A DNA stretch of 64,000 nt from Selenomonas sp. AE3005 (GCF_000686945.1 NZ_JMME01000005.1:164109-228108); one strand, 5' to 3'. Shown: positions 52,670 to 61,534, counted from the first letter of the stretch. Made by a program: numbers and translations. The notes: generated by a model not told the origin, from the sequence alone.

Positions 52670-53329
52670 ATGCAGGCAAAAGAAATCCTTTCCCGTGTAG
52701 ACCACACGTTTTTAAAACAGACGGCTACCTGGGAAGACATCAAGAAGATTTGTGAGGAGGCTGCGGCCTATCATACGGCTACGGTAATGGTACCCTCCTG
52801 TTTCGTGGAGAAGATTCGCCGCGAATATGCCGGCAAAGTCAAGATTGCCACGGTTGTAGGTTTCCCGAACGGCAACTGCAACACGGCAGCCAAGATTGCG
52901 GAAACGGCGCAGGCTCTGGCTGACGGTGCTGAAGAAATCGATATGGTTATCAACATCGGCATGCTGAAAGCTGGCGAAACGGAGTATGTTACCGAAGAAA
53001 TCAAGGCTTTGAAACGTCTTTGCGGTGAACGCGTATTGAAGGTTATCGTGGAAACATGTTTCCTGACGGAAGAAGAAAAAATCGCTGCCTGCAAGTGCGT
53101 AACGGCTGCTGGCGCTGATTTCATCAAGACTTCCACGGGCTTTGGCTCCAAGGGCGCAACGCTCGAGGACATCAAGCTTTTCAAGGAAAACATTGGTGAA
53201 GGCGTACAGATGAAAGCTGCCGGCGGCATTCACACCCGTGAAGAAATGGTAGGTTTTATCGAGGCTGGCTGCACCCGTCTTGGTGCCAGCGCTGCTGTAA
53301 ATGTATTGAAGGATGAGGTTGATAAGTAA
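52670..53329 (+). CDS. deoC: Deoxyribose-phosphate aldolase
   Basis: Splits deoxyribose-5-P into glyceraldehyde-3-P and acetaldehyde, the last step of deoxynucleoside catabolism. 219 residues. Seen: RVDHTFLKQTATW, TVVGFPNGN, EEIDMVINIGMLK, and the Schiff-base Lys153 in DFIKTSTGFGSKGA. First gene of the deo cluster. AGGAGGAG precedes the ATG; the stop overlaps the deoB start (TAATG), so translation is coupled. Confidence 0.97.
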   Translation: MQAKEILSRVDHTFLKQTATWEDIKKICEEAAAYHTATVMVPSCFVEKIRREYAGKVKIATVVGFPNGNCNTAAKIAETAQALADGAEEIDMVINIGMLKAGETEYVTEEIKALKRLCGERVLKVIVETCFLTEEEKIAACKCVTAAGADFIKTSTGFGSKGATLEDIKLFKENIGEGVQMKAAGGIHTREEMVGFIEAGCTRLGASAAVNVLKDEVDK

Positions 53330-54510
53330 TGGGCAAGTTCAAAAGAGCATTTGTTATTGTTTTGGACAGCTACGGTATCGGCAATGAACCGGATGCTGCA
53401 GACTTTGGCGATGGTGTTTGCAACACCTTGAAATCCATTGTAGGTTCGGATAAATACGATACGCCGAACATGAAAAAACTGGGCCTGTTCAACATCGATG
53501 GTGTTGGCTGCGGCACGCCCGAGGAAAAACCGCTGGGCTCCTTTGCCCGCCTGCGTGAGCTGTCGCGTGGCAAGGATACCACGACGGGCCACTGGGAAAT
53601 CGCCGGCATTGTGTCCGAGCGTCCGATGCCGACTTATCCGGACGGATTCCCGGCTGACCTCATTGCCAAACTGGAAAAGGCTTTCGGCAAGAAAATCCTC
53701 TGCAACAAGCCTTATTCTGGTACGGCTGTTATCCATGACTACGGTCAGGAACAGGAAAAGACCGGCGGCCTTATCGTTTACACCTCCGCTGACAGCGTGT
53801 TCCAGATTGCTGCCAACGAGGCCGATGTTCCTGTAGATGAACTCTATGGCTACTGCAAGACGGCTCGTGAAATCCTGCAGGGTGAACATGGTGTAGGCCG
53901 TGTTATTGCCCGTCCGTATGTCGGCAAGTTCCCGGACTATCAGCGCACTTCCCGCCGTCATGACTTCTCTTTGGACCCCACGGGCGACACGATGATGGAC
54001 GCTCTGCGCCGCAAAGGCCTGGACACCATCGGTGTAGGCAAGATTTCCGATATCTTTGCCGGCCGTAATGTCAGCCGTTCCTTGGGTATCAACAAGGATA
54101 ATGTCGATGGCATGGAAAAGACCTTGAAGGTAATGGACGAGGATTTTGAAGGCCTGTGCTTTGTCAATCTCGTAGACTTCGACATGCAGTACGGCCATCG
54201 CCGTGATATCGACGGCTATGCTCAGGCTGCTACGGTCTTTGACAAGCAGCTCGGCGAATTCATGGCCAAGATGCGTGATGATGATGTGCTGATGATTACG
54301 GCTGACCACGGCTGTGACCCCGGCGCACCGGGCACGGACCACACCCGTGAATATATCCCCCTGCTCATCTACGGCAAGCATGTTAAGGAAGGCGTAAACT
54401 TAGGTACTTATCCGACCTTCGCCATGATTGGCGCCACCATCTCTGACATGTTTGACTGTGACCTGAAAACCAAGGGTGAGAGCCTGCTCCCACGCTTTAT
54501 AAAAGACTAA
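53329..54510 (+). CDS. deoB: Phosphopentomutase
   Basis: Converts (deoxy)ribose-1-P to the 5-P form, joining the nucleoside phosphorylase to DeoC. 393 residues, alkaline-phosphatase fold. Seen: VLDSYGIGNEPDAADFGD (metal Asp), DTTTGHWEIAG with the phosphorylated Thr, VGKISDIFAGR, NLVDFDMQYGHRRD and ITADHGCDPGAPGTDHTRE (metal Asp/His). Coupled to deoC by TAATG. Confidence 0.97.
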   Translation: MGKFKRAFVIVLDSYGIGNEPDAADFGDGVCNTLKSIVGSDKYDTPNMKKLGLFNIDGVGCGTPEEKPLGSFARLRELSRGKDTTTGHWEIAGIVSERPMPTYPDGFPADLIAKLEKAFGKKILCNKPYSGTAVIHDYGQEQEKTGGLIVYTSADSVFQIAANEADVPVDELYGYCKTAREILQGEHGVGRVIARPYVGKFPDYQRTSRRHDFSLDPTGDTMMDALRRKGLDTIGVGKISDIFAGRNVSRSLGINKDNVDGMEKTLKVMDEDFEGLCFVNLVDFDMQYGHRRDIDGYAQAATVFDKQLGEFMAKMRDDDVLMITADHGCDPGAPGTDHTREYIPLLIYGKHVKEGVNLGTYPTFAMIGATISDMFDCDLKTKGESLLPRFIKD

Positions 54511-54551
54511 AAGAATAAAACCTTAAAACTTAGAAAAGAGGCTGTTTTTCA

Positions 54552-55874
54552 ATGAGAATGTATGACCTGATTACCAAGAAAAAACACGGTGAAGTTCTGA
54601 CTGACGAAGAAATTCAGTTCATGATTGATGGCTATGTAAAGGGCGAAATTCCTGATTATCAGATGTCCTCCATGCTGATGGCCATTTGGTTTAACGGCAT
54701 GACTGACCATGAAATCACGCAGCTCACCATGGTTATGGCTAAATCCGGCGATATGATTGACCTGTCTGCCATTGCCGGCAAGAAGGTTGACAAGCATTCC
54801 ACGGGTGGTGTAGGCGATAAGACGACTTTGATTGTCGGACCTATCGTAGCAGCCTGCGGCGGCAAGGTTGCCAAGATGAGCGGCCGCGGCCTGGGCCATA
54901 CCGGCGGTACGGTAGATAAGCTCGAATCCATTCCGGGGTACAAGACGGCTCTGGACCGCAAGGAATTCTTTGATACGGTTAATAAGTGCGGTATCAGCCT
55001 TATCGGCCAGTCCGGCAACCTTGCTCCGGCTGATAAGAAACTCTACGCTCTCCGTGACGTAACGGCTACGGTTGACTGCATTCCTCTGATTGCATCTTCC
55101 ATCATGAGCAAGAAACTGGCCGCAGGCAGCGACTGCATTCTGCTCGATGTTAAGACGGGCAGCGGTGCCTTCATGAAAACGCTCGACGATTCCATCAAAC
55201 TGGCTCAGACCATGGTGGCTATCGGTGAAGGTGCCGGCCGCCGTACGGTAGCTCTGATTACCGATATGGATACGCCGCTGGGCCTCGGTATCGGCAACAG
55301 CATCGAAGTTGCTGAATCCATGGACGTACTGAAAGGCCATGGCCCGGCTGACCTGACGGAAGTTTCCCTGCAGCTGGCTGCCAACATGCTCTACCTCGTG
55401 GGCAAAGGCGGCCTCGACGAATGCCGCAAGCTGGCTGAAAAGTCCATTGCTGATGGTTCGGCGTTTGAAACCTTCTGCACGATGGTTAAGGAACAGGGCG
55501 GCGACGACAGCGTACTGCGTGACTACAGCAAATTTGCCCAGGCTCCGTTCAAGGCTGAAATCAAGGCCGAAGAAGATGGTTTCATCACGAAGATGAACGC
55601 TGAGGCTATTGGTGAAATGTCCGTTATTCTGGGCGCTGGCCGTGAAACCAAGGAAAGCGATATCGACTTCTCCGCCGGCCTTATGCTCCACAAGAAATAC
55701 GGTGACGCTGTTAAGAAGGGCGATGTGCTCGTAACGATGTACACTTCCAAGGAAACTGCCTTCAAGGGCGCTGAGGAACTCTACCGCAAGTCCGTGGTTA
55801 TCGGCGGTACGGCTCCGGCTAAAGAACCGCTTGTTTACGCCCGTGTAGAAAAAGATAAGGTGGAAAAATTCTAA
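54552..55874 (+). CDS. deoA: Pyrimidine-nucleoside phosphorylase
   Basis: Phosphorolysis of thymidine, deoxyuridine and, in the Firmicute (Pdp) type, uridine; 440 residues. Seen: KHSTGGVGDKTTLIVGP (phosphate site), MSGRGLGHTGGTVDKLE, SGNLAPADKKLYALRD and ASSIMSKKLAAGSD. Substrate range (DeoA or Pdp) is not settled by sequence. It follows deoB by 41 bases with no terminator. A palindromic repeat lies between it and cdd. Confidence 0.95.
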   Translation: MRMYDLITKKKHGEVLTDEEIQFMIDGYVKGEIPDYQMSSMLMAIWFNGMTDHEITQLTMVMAKSGDMIDLSAIAGKKVDKHSTGGVGDKTTLIVGPIVAACGGKVAKMSGRGLGHTGGTVDKLESIPGYKTALDRKEFFDTVNKCGISLIGQSGNLAPADKKLYALRDVTATVDCIPLIASSIMSKKLAAGSDCILLDVKTGSGAFMKTLDDSIKLAQTMVAIGEGAGRRTVALITDMDTPLGLGIGNSIEVAESMDVLKGHGPADLTEVSLQLAANMLYLVGKGGLDECRKLAEKSIADGSAFETFCTMVKEQGGDDSVLRDYSKFAQAPFKAEIKAEEDGFITKMNAEAIGEMSVILGAGRETKESDIDFSAGLMLHKKYGDAVKKGDVLVTMYTSKETAFKGAEELYRKSVVIGGTAPAKEPLVYARVEKDKVEKF

Positions 55875-55889
55875 GTTTGTCAGGTGCTG

Positions 55890-55918
55890 ATTTGACAGGT
55901 CAATATGACCTGTCAAAT
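55890..55918. repeat. Palindrome between deoA and cdd
   Basis: Perfect 13-bp arms ATTTGACAGGTCA / TGACCTGTCAAAT with a 3-base centre. There is no T-tract, so it is a poor terminator. It shares the TTGACAGGTCAA word with the palindrome inside the DUF438 gene. It may be a REP-like element, an mRNA hairpin or an operator. Confidence 0.75.
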
Positions 55919-55952
55919 TAAGCCGGCAAATTGTCATACAATTATGTATTGA

Positions 55953-56348
<396 letters not shown>

Positions 56349-56382
56349 ATAGTTGACAAGCACACATGCTTTGTGTGAAAAT

Positions 56383-56396
56383 AGGACACGTGTCCT
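56383..56396. promoter_or_regulatory. Palindrome upstream of nupC, possible operator
   Basis: AGGACACGTGTCCT is a perfect 14-bp palindrome. A TTGACA lies at 56353-56358, so if that is the -35 the palindrome sits about 2-20 bases after the -10, in operator position. No good -10 hexamer is visible. Confidence 0.4.
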
Positions 56397-56428
56397 GCAC
56401 TCTATAAATCATTAAAGGGGAATTTATA

Positions 56429-57628
56429 ATGTTTTTAGTCGTAAACTTAATCGGCGTTCTGGTGTTCTTAGGCATCGGCGTCCTGCTTTCCAAGAAGAGA
56501 AATGCTATTCAGTGGCGCTGTGTAGGTGCACTGCTCGCACTTAACGTATTCCTGGCCTGGTTCCTGACTTCGTTCTCTATCGGCCGTGAAATCATCGTGG
56601 CTGCTGCCGCAGGTTTTAACTGGCTCATCAGTGTGGCTTATGAAGGTATCGCCTTCGCTTTCCCGGACTGGGTACATGTACCGCAGATGAACTTCTTTAC
56701 GTCTGCCCTGCTGCCAATCCTGCTGGTTGTGCCGATGTTCGATATCCTGACCTATATCGGTGTGCTGCCCTTCATCATTAAATGGGTAGGTAAGGCTCTG
56801 GCTTTCCTGACTCGCGCACCGAAGTTTGAATCATTCTTCGCTATTGAAATGATGTTCCTGGGCAACACTGAGGCCCTGGCTGTATCCAGCCTGCAGTTAA
56901 AGCGTATGAAGGCTGACCGCTGCCTGACGCTGGCCATGATGTCCATGAGCTGCATTACGGCTGCTATGGTTGGTATTTACACCAAGATGATGCCTGGTGA
57001 ATTCATCATTACGGCTATTCCGCTGAATGTTATCAATGCGCTTATCGTGACTAACATTCTGCATCCTGTAAAGATTTCTGAAGAAGAAGATACCGTTGCC
57101 CGTGTCGATGATGACGGCGCAGAACGCGAACCCTTCTTCTCCTTCCTCGGTAACTCCATTCTCGGCGCTGGCCGTCTGGTACTCATCATCTGTGCTAACG
57201 TTATCGCTTTCGTAGCTTTGGCAAAACTCATCGACATGCTGCTCGTGCTGATTCACCCGGCTATCACGCTGGAAAACATTCTTGGCTGCATCATGTTCCC
57301 GTTTGCCTGGCTTATGGGCTTGGAGAGTGGGGAGGCTTTCCAGCTGGCTCAGTACATGGGTACTAAGCTCGTTACGAATGAATTCGTAGTTATGCTGAGC
57401 GTACAGGATATCATGGGCCAGTTCAGCCATCACATGCAGGGCGTTCTGACGGTATTCGTTACTTCTTTCGCCAACTTCTCTACGCTGGGCATGATTATCG
57501 GCTGTTTCAAGGGCCTGGTAGATGATGACAAGAATGCTCTCATCTCCCGTAATGTAGGCTACATGCTGCTGTCCGGTATTCTTGTTTCCCTGTTGTCTGC
57601 AGGTATTGCCGGCCTCTTTATCTGGTAA
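56429..57628 (+). CDS. nupC: NupC-family nucleoside transporter
   Basis: Concentrative nucleoside transporter (CNT family), 399 residues, about nine to ten membrane segments. Seen: ESFFAIEMMFLGNTEALAV (substrate and cation-binding region), IYTKMMPGEFIITA, FAWLMGLESGEAFQLAQYMGTKL and NFSTLGMIIGCFKGL. It is coupled to proton or sodium ions. It brings in the nucleosides degraded by the deo/cdd enzymes encoded just upstream. A terminator follows. Confidence 0.94.
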   Translation: MFLVVNLIGVLVFLGIGVLLSKKRNAIQWRCVGALLALNVFLAWFLTSFSIGREIIVAAAAGFNWLISVAYEGIAFAFPDWVHVPQMNFFTSALLPILLVVPMFDILTYIGVLPFIIKWVGKALAFLTRAPKFESFFAIEMMFLGNTEALAVSSLQLKRMKADRCLTLAMMSMSCITAAMVGIYTKMMPGEFIITAIPLNVINALIVTNILHPVKISEEEDTVARVDDDGAEREPFFSFLGNSILGAGRLVLIICANVIAFVALAKLIDMLLVLIHPAITLENILGCIMFPFAWLMGLESGEAFQLAQYMGTKLVTNEFVVMLSVQDIMGQFSHHMQGVLTVFVTSFANFSTLGMIIGCFKGLVDDDKNALISRNVGYMLLSGILVSLLSAGIAGLFIW

Positions 57629-57640
57629 TTTTACTACAGC

Positions 57641-57669
57641 AGAGACTCACGCTTTGTGAGTCTCTTTTT
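57641..57669 (+). terminator. Terminator after nupC
   Basis: AGAGACTCAC / GTGAGTCTCT with a 5-base loop and TTTTT. Confidence 0.93.
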
Positions 57670-57757
57670 CTATTTCTCTTGAAGGAAAAAGAATTTTAAA
57701 TGGCGAATTATTACAGATAGCAACTTAATGAAGAATTTCGCTTAGGAGGCGGACGCT

Positions 57758-58144
57758 TTGGACAGAAAACTACGGGTACTGATTACAGATGATTCCAAGC
57801 TGCTGCGTAAGAAATTACGTCAGGAACTGGAAGCCTTGGATTGTGAAGTATTAGAGGCACAGAACGGCAAAGAGGCTGTTATGCTGAATTTGGAAGAACA
57901 GATTGACTGTGTATTTTTAGATATTGTTATGCCGGAAGTGGGCGGTATTGAGGCCCTGCAGGTTATCAAAGAGGTAAATCCCGATTTGCCGGTGATAATG
58001 TTATCTTCGGCCGGAACACCCCAGAAACTTATGACGACACTGAAAATGGGGGCTATGGACTTCATCCAGAAACCTTATTCCAGTGAGCAGATAAAGAAGG
58101 CGGTTGAGACGGTTCGAAGGAAGGTCGAGGCAAATGGCCAATGA
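57758..58144 (+). CDS. cheY: CheY-like single-domain response regulator
   Basis: 128 residues, receiver domain only. Seen: acidic pair Asp11-Asp12 (LITDDSKLLR), phospho-acceptor Asp55 in CVFLDIVMPE, switch Ser in IMLSSAGTPQ, and Lys in FIQKPYS: all residues for phosphorylation are present. TTG start with TAGGAGG 8 bases upstream. It overlaps a CheX gene by 11 bases, which suggests that CheX is its phosphatase. Whether it acts on the flagellar motor or another output is unknown. Confidence 0.93.
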   Translation: MDRKLRVLITDDSKLLRKKLRQELEALDCEVLEAQNGKEAVMLNLEEQIDCVFLDIVMPEVGGIEALQVIKEVNPDLPVIMLSSAGTPQKLMTTLKMGAMDFIQKPYSSEQIKKAVETVRRKVEANGQ

Positions 58145-58772
58145 TTTTAGTATAGTTCAATGTATCTATAATCACAGCCATTATCCGCCTGAGGAAATGC
58201 AGAAGATTTTGGCCGCAGCGGAGCAGGATGAATCCTCAGCTGCCAAACTGCTGGCTGAGGAGGCCGTGGATATCGCAGCTTACCATACGGCTGTTTTAAA
58301 GGCAATGGGGGATATCTTTCCACAGGAGTGGAATTGGTATGCCCAATATGTCGAGCTCTTTATGAATGGGCTTAAGGAACAGCTGTCGACAGAGGCGGTC
58401 GTCGAGGATGTGATTTGCACAGAGCCGGAGAGAAAGCCTAACTATGCAACGTCCCAACGCCTGTCGGGAGATATCACCTTCGTGGCCGGCCTGATAGCCC
58501 CGGAAGATGTTTACTTACGGCTGGCAGAGCGCTACAGTAATGAGGAGTTCACCGAAATGGATGAAATGGCGGTAGACTGCATTGCGGAGTTTATCAATGT
58601 CATCAACGGCTTGTTCAGCGTAGAGCTCGGCAGGGAAAAAATAGAAACAGATTTGGAACTTCCCCGTACGGAGCAGGATGTTGTTCCGCATGGCGAAAAG
58701 CAGCTGTGCCTGCGCGTACACAGTTCTGTAGGCTCTTTCCAGATTGTGATGGCGGTGGATGAGTTCTTTTAG
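58134..58772 (+). CDS. CheX-like chemotaxis phosphatase
   Basis: 212 residues. The N-terminal ~100 residues are helical and unrecognised (YHTAVLKAMGDIFPQEW). The C-terminal half matches the CheX/CheC fold: GDITFVAGLIAPEDV, TEMDEMAVDCIAEFINVINGLF with the catalytic-type Glu and Asn of the family (E..xxN), and GSFQIVMAVDEFF. It probably dephosphorylates the CheY encoded just upstream. ATG 58134 overlaps the cheY stop. The extra N-terminal domain is unusual for CheX, which is normally about 155 residues. Confidence 0.82.
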   Translation: MANDFSIVQCIYNHSHYPPEEMQKILAAAEQDESSAAKLLAEEAVDIAAYHTAVLKAMGDIFPQEWNWYAQYVELFMNGLKEQLSTEAVVEDVICTEPERKPNYATSQRLSGDITFVAGLIAPEDVYLRLAERYSNEEFTEMDEMAVDCIAEFINVINGLFSVELGREKIETDLELPRTEQDVVPHGEKQLCLRVHSSVGSFQIVMAVDEFF

Positions 58773-58806
58773 AAATAGCGAGTTAAATTCTCGCTATTTT
58801 TTTTTG
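58773..58806 (+). terminator. Terminator after cheX
   Basis: Stem AAATAGCGAG / CTCGCTATTT and eight Ts, directly after the stop. Confidence 0.93.
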
Positions 58807-58841
58807 AATATGAAGGGAGCAGACTTATGGTTGGCAGTAAG

Positions 58842-58872
58842 TTATCCACAGGAAATCCACAATTTGTCCACA
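58842..58872 (+). promoter_or_regulatory. DnaA-box cluster
   Basis: TTATCCACA (58842-58850, perfect box), AAATCCACA (58853-58861) and TTGTCCACA (58864-58872), all in one direction in 31 bases, followed by AT-rich sequence up to the promoter at 58942. Only part of an origin-like layout; it could regulate the tRNA/SRP/dnaX unit or titrate DnaA. Confidence 0.65.
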
Positions 58873-58941
58873 CAGGGAGAGAGTACGCGGAAAAAAAGTT
58901 TGTTTTTTACCGTTTTTTACAAATTTTTTTAGAAAAAAGTG

Positions 58942-58970
58942 TTGACACACATGGATAATATGCGTATAAT
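58942..58970 (+). promoter_or_regulatory. Stable-RNA promoter for tRNA-Ser/SRP RNA/dnaX
   Basis: TTGACA (58942-58947), 17-base spacer, TATAAT (58965-58970), both perfect. The transcript would begin near GTCGCTGAACGAAAGCGAC, a leader hairpin whose first half recurs behind the promoter at the window's right end. Confidence 0.93.
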
Positions 58971-59054
58971 AATTCTTGTCGCTGAACGAAAGCGACGAAA
59001 AACAAAAACTGCCTAGCAGTTAAAACTGAATAGCTTTATTTTGTAGAGCATTGT

Positions 59055-59146
59055 GGAGAGTTGTCCGAGTGGTTGAAGGAGCACGCCTGGAAAGCGTGTA
59101 TACGGTGAACGCTGTATCGAGAGTTCGAATCTCTCACTCTCCGCCA
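59055..59146 (+). tRNA. tRNA-Ser (GGA anticodon), CCA encoded
   Basis: Acceptor arms GGAGAGT (59055-59061) and ACTCTCC (59136-59142), discriminator G, then CCA. The anticodon stem CACGC/GCGTG carries loop CTGGAAA with anticodon GGA, reading UCC and UCU. A long variable arm (TACGGTGAACGCTGTA region) and GTTCGAATC T-loop are typical of class II tRNA-Ser. Confidence 0.97.
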
Positions 59147-59165
59147 TTTTTATATTCTTTTTCAG

Positions 59166-59288
59166 GTCGGGTTGCAGCGCTTGGGTCTTGCGCAATGGAG
59201 TCCCGTGAACCTCGTCAGGTCCGGAAGGAAGCAGCGATAAGCGGAGTGCGACATGTGCCGCGAGGTCGCCTGAGGGTTGCAGCTCGAC
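59166..59288 (+). ncRNA. ffs: Signal recognition particle RNA (small bacterial type)
   Basis: Seen: the universal SRP tetraloop region GTCAGGTCCGGAAGGAAGCA near the centre, and long flanking arms (from GTCGGGTTGCAGCGC to TGAGGGTTGCAGCTCGAC) that pair over about 20 positions with G-U pairs. With Ffh it targets membrane proteins cotranslationally. Its place between a tRNA-Ser and dnaX is common in Firmicutes. The exact ends are estimated. Confidence 0.93.
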
Positions 59289-59350
59289 GTGAAAAAGAAT
59301 GCAGGAACAGGCAGTCGTGAGACTGCCTGTTTGTCGTAGGGAGGGAAAGT

Positions 59351-61078
59351 ATGGCTTATATTGCATTATACCGTAAATGGCGGCCGGGAACCTTTGGGGA
59401 CCTGGTGGGACAGGAACATATCAGCAAAACCCTTAGCAATGCCATTACCACGGGGCGTATCGGTCACGCTTATCTGTTTTCCGGGCCGCGGGGCACCGGT
59501 AAAACCAGTACCGCCAAAATACTGGCCAAGGCCTTGAACTGTGAGCACGGGCCGACACCGGAACCCTGCGGTACATGCCGTCAGTGCCAGAAAATAAATG
59601 ATGGTTCCTCGATGGATGTTTTCGAAATTGACGCCGCCTCCAATCGTGGTATTGATGAAATACGTGATTTACGTGAAACGGTGAAGTTTGCTCCGGTAGA
59701 CGGCCGGTATAAGGTGTATATCATCGACGAAGTACACATGCTGACCACGGAGGCTTTCAATGCCCTGCTAAAGACGCTGGAAGAACCGCCGGCACATGTG
59801 GTCTTTATCTTAGCTACTACGGAGGCGCATAAAGTACCGCCTACCATACAATCACGCTGCCAGCGGTATGACTTCAAGCGCATTACGGTAGAGGAAATTC
59901 GTGGACGGCTGGCCAAAATCGCCCAGGAAATGTCATTGTCAATTGAAGATGAGGCCTTGAACATGATTGCCGTGCAGGCTGACGGCGGCCTGCGTGACGC
60001 CCTGTCCCTGCTTGACCAGTGTTCGGCTGTGGCCGAAGGCGAGATAACAGCTGCACGGGTACGGCAGATTTTAGGGCTGATTGGCCACGATTGGATTTAC
60101 CGTATGACGGAGGCTATTGCGGCGCATAAGTCGCAAACGGTATTGACGGTTTTGGCAGAACTCTTGCGCGATGGCAAGGATTTAAAGCAGGTACTTACGG
60201 AGTTGTCGCTGCATTTGCGCAGCCTGATGATTTATCAGGCAACAGGTACGTTGGAACAGATGGACCTGTATGCGGAAAATGACCAGGTATTACAGGAACA
60301 AAAGACCTTTTTTAACGCCGGTCAGCTGATGGCAATGTTAAAAAAACTGCATGAGGCGCTGGCTGAGATAAAGTGGTCGCCGCAGCCGCGCATTACCGTA
60401 GAGATGGCGCTGCTGACTTTGTGCAATCCTGAGGCAGCAGCTGCCGCACCGCAGCTGCAGGCGGCAGCTGCGCCTGATGACCAGCGTATTGCCCAACTGG
60501 AGGCTAAACTGGCACAGATGTCGGCCAAGCTGGCAGCAGCCCCCGTGCAAAAGGCGGCTGCGCCACGGACAAAAGCGGCACCTGCAACGTCAAAGCCTGC
60601 GCCCGTATCTGCTCCCGTGCAGGAAATACCTGACCTGGATACCAGCGATACGGCGGTGTGGCAAAATCTGTTGCAGACTTTAAAAGATAGAAATAAAATG
60701 CCGGTTTATGCCTGCGTCAATCAGGGGCAGTTTGCCGGTATGACGGAAACAAAGTTTTTTATCCGCTTTACTGGGACGCTGATGGCCTCACTGACTATGC
60801 GCAATTACCAGACGCTGCTCGAAGAAATCCTGCAGGAACTTACCGGCAGGGAACTGCGCCTGCATTGTTCCGGGGAAGATGCGCCGATGGCACCGCCGCC
60901 ACGCCCGGTGAAAAAAGCGAAACCGCCGGTACAGGAACTGGAACCTGATGAACCGCCGCCAGTCCCCGTGGATTTGGAAAATCTGCCGCCGGAGGCCCGG
61001 GCACCTTTGGAGAAAGCCTTTGAGATTTTCGGCGACCATGTGGTGGAAGTCGAGGAAGATGGGCCGGTCGAAAAATAA
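59351..61078 (+). CDS. dnaX: DNA polymerase III subunit gamma/tau
   Basis: Clamp-loader ATPase and replisome organiser, 575 residues. Seen: Walker A GPRGTGKTS (45-53), zinc module Cys64, Cys73, Cys76, Cys79, Walker B VYIIDEVHML, sensor 1 FILATTEAHKVP and arginine-finger region SRCQRYDFKR (domains I-III, about 1-365), then an Ala/Pro/Gln-rich linker and tau-like C-terminus. No polyA or polyT slip site for a shorter gamma product was noticed. TAGGGAGGG before ATG. Order ffs-dnaX-ybaB-recR is conserved. Confidence 0.97.
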   Translation: MAYIALYRKWRPGTFGDLVGQEHISKTLSNAITTGRIGHAYLFSGPRGTGKTSTAKILAKALNCEHGPTPEPCGTCRQCQKINDGSSMDVFEIDAASNRGIDEIRDLRETVKFAPVDGRYKVYIIDEVHMLTTEAFNALLKTLEEPPAHVVFILATTEAHKVPPTIQSRCQRYDFKRITVEEIRGRLAKIAQEMSLSIEDEALNMIAVQADGGLRDALSLLDQCSAVAEGEITAARVRQILGLIGHDWIYRMTEAIAAHKSQTVLTVLAELLRDGKDLKQVLTELSLHLRSLMIYQATGTLEQMDLYAENDQVLQEQKTFFNAGQLMAMLKKLHEALAEIKWSPQPRITVEMALLTLCNPEAAAAAPQLQAAAAPDDQRIAQLEAKLAQMSAKLAAAPVQKAAAPRTKAAPATSKPAPVSAPVQEIPDLDTSDTAVWQNLLQTLKDRNKMPVYACVNQGQFAGMTETKFFIRFTGTLMASLTMRNYQTLLEEILQELTGRELRLHCSGEDAPMAPPPRPVKKAKPPVQELEPDEPPPVPVDLENLPPEARAPLEKAFEIFGDHVVEVEEDGPVEK

Positions 61079-61092
61079 ATCAGCTGTCTTTA

Positions 61093-61120
61093 AAAGAGGG
61101 TGGATGAACCCTCTTTTTCT
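61093..61120 (+). terminator. Terminator after dnaX
   Basis: AAAGAGGGT / ACCCTCTTT with a 6-base loop and TT/CTT tail. Confidence 0.82.
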
Positions 61121-61148
61121 TGACGTTAGCCATTTATTTTGGTAGTCT
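61120..61148 (+). promoter_or_regulatory. Possible promoter of ybaB-recR-bofA
   Basis: TTGACG (61120-61125), 17-base spacer, TAGTCT (61143-61148), just after the dnaX terminator. Confidence 0.55.
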
Positions 61149-61189
61149 AAGAGAAGTTGAAAATTACCTTAATGAGAGGAGCAATATAA

Positions 61190-61525
61190 ATGTTTGGTGG
61201 AATGGGCAACATGGGCAATATGGCCGGCATGATGAAGAAAGTCCAGAAGATGCAGAACGAAATGAAGAAGATGCAGGACGATTTGAAACGCAAAACCGTA
61301 GACGTAACGTCTGGCGGCGGTGCAGTAAAAATCACCATGAATGGTGAAAAGCAGGTCGTTAATCTCGTCATCGACCCGGCAGCTGTGGACCCGGAAGATG
61401 TAGAAATGCTGCAGGATCTCATTTCGGCAGCTTTCAATGAAGCTACGAAAAAGGTAGACGACATGATGGCCTCGGAAATGGGCAAACTCACCAGCGGTCT
61501 TGGCCTGCCGCCGGGATTGTTCTAA
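61190..61525 (+). CDS. YbaB/EbfC family nucleoid-associated protein
   Basis: 111 residues, dimeric DNA-binding protein. Seen: the Met/Gly-rich start (MGNMGNMAGMMKKVQKMQNEM, split by its Gly-Met repeats), a long basic/amphipathic helix, VDVTSGGGAVKITMNGEKQV and LISAAFNEATKKVDDMMASEM. It sits between dnaX and recR as in most bacteria; a role in DNA repair or nucleoid structure is from family knowledge. TGAGAGGAG precedes the ATG. Confidence 0.95.
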   Translation: MFGGMGNMGNMAGMMKKVQKMQNEMKKMQDDLKRKTVDVTSGGGAVKITMNGEKQVVNLVIDPAAVDPEDVEMLQDLISAAFNEATKKVDDMMASEMGKLTSGLGLPPGLF

Positions 61526-61534
61526 GGAGCTATT

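Noticed and set aside
58842..58940. Chromosome origin
   Set aside because: There are only three DnaA-type boxes, and no dnaA, dnaN or other origin genes lie nearby.
58827..58958. 43-codon frame with a GGGAG site upstream of the tRNA-Ser promoter
   Set aside because: It runs through the DnaA boxes, an A/T-rich tract and the -35 box. Another overlapping short frame exists, and composition is not protein-like.
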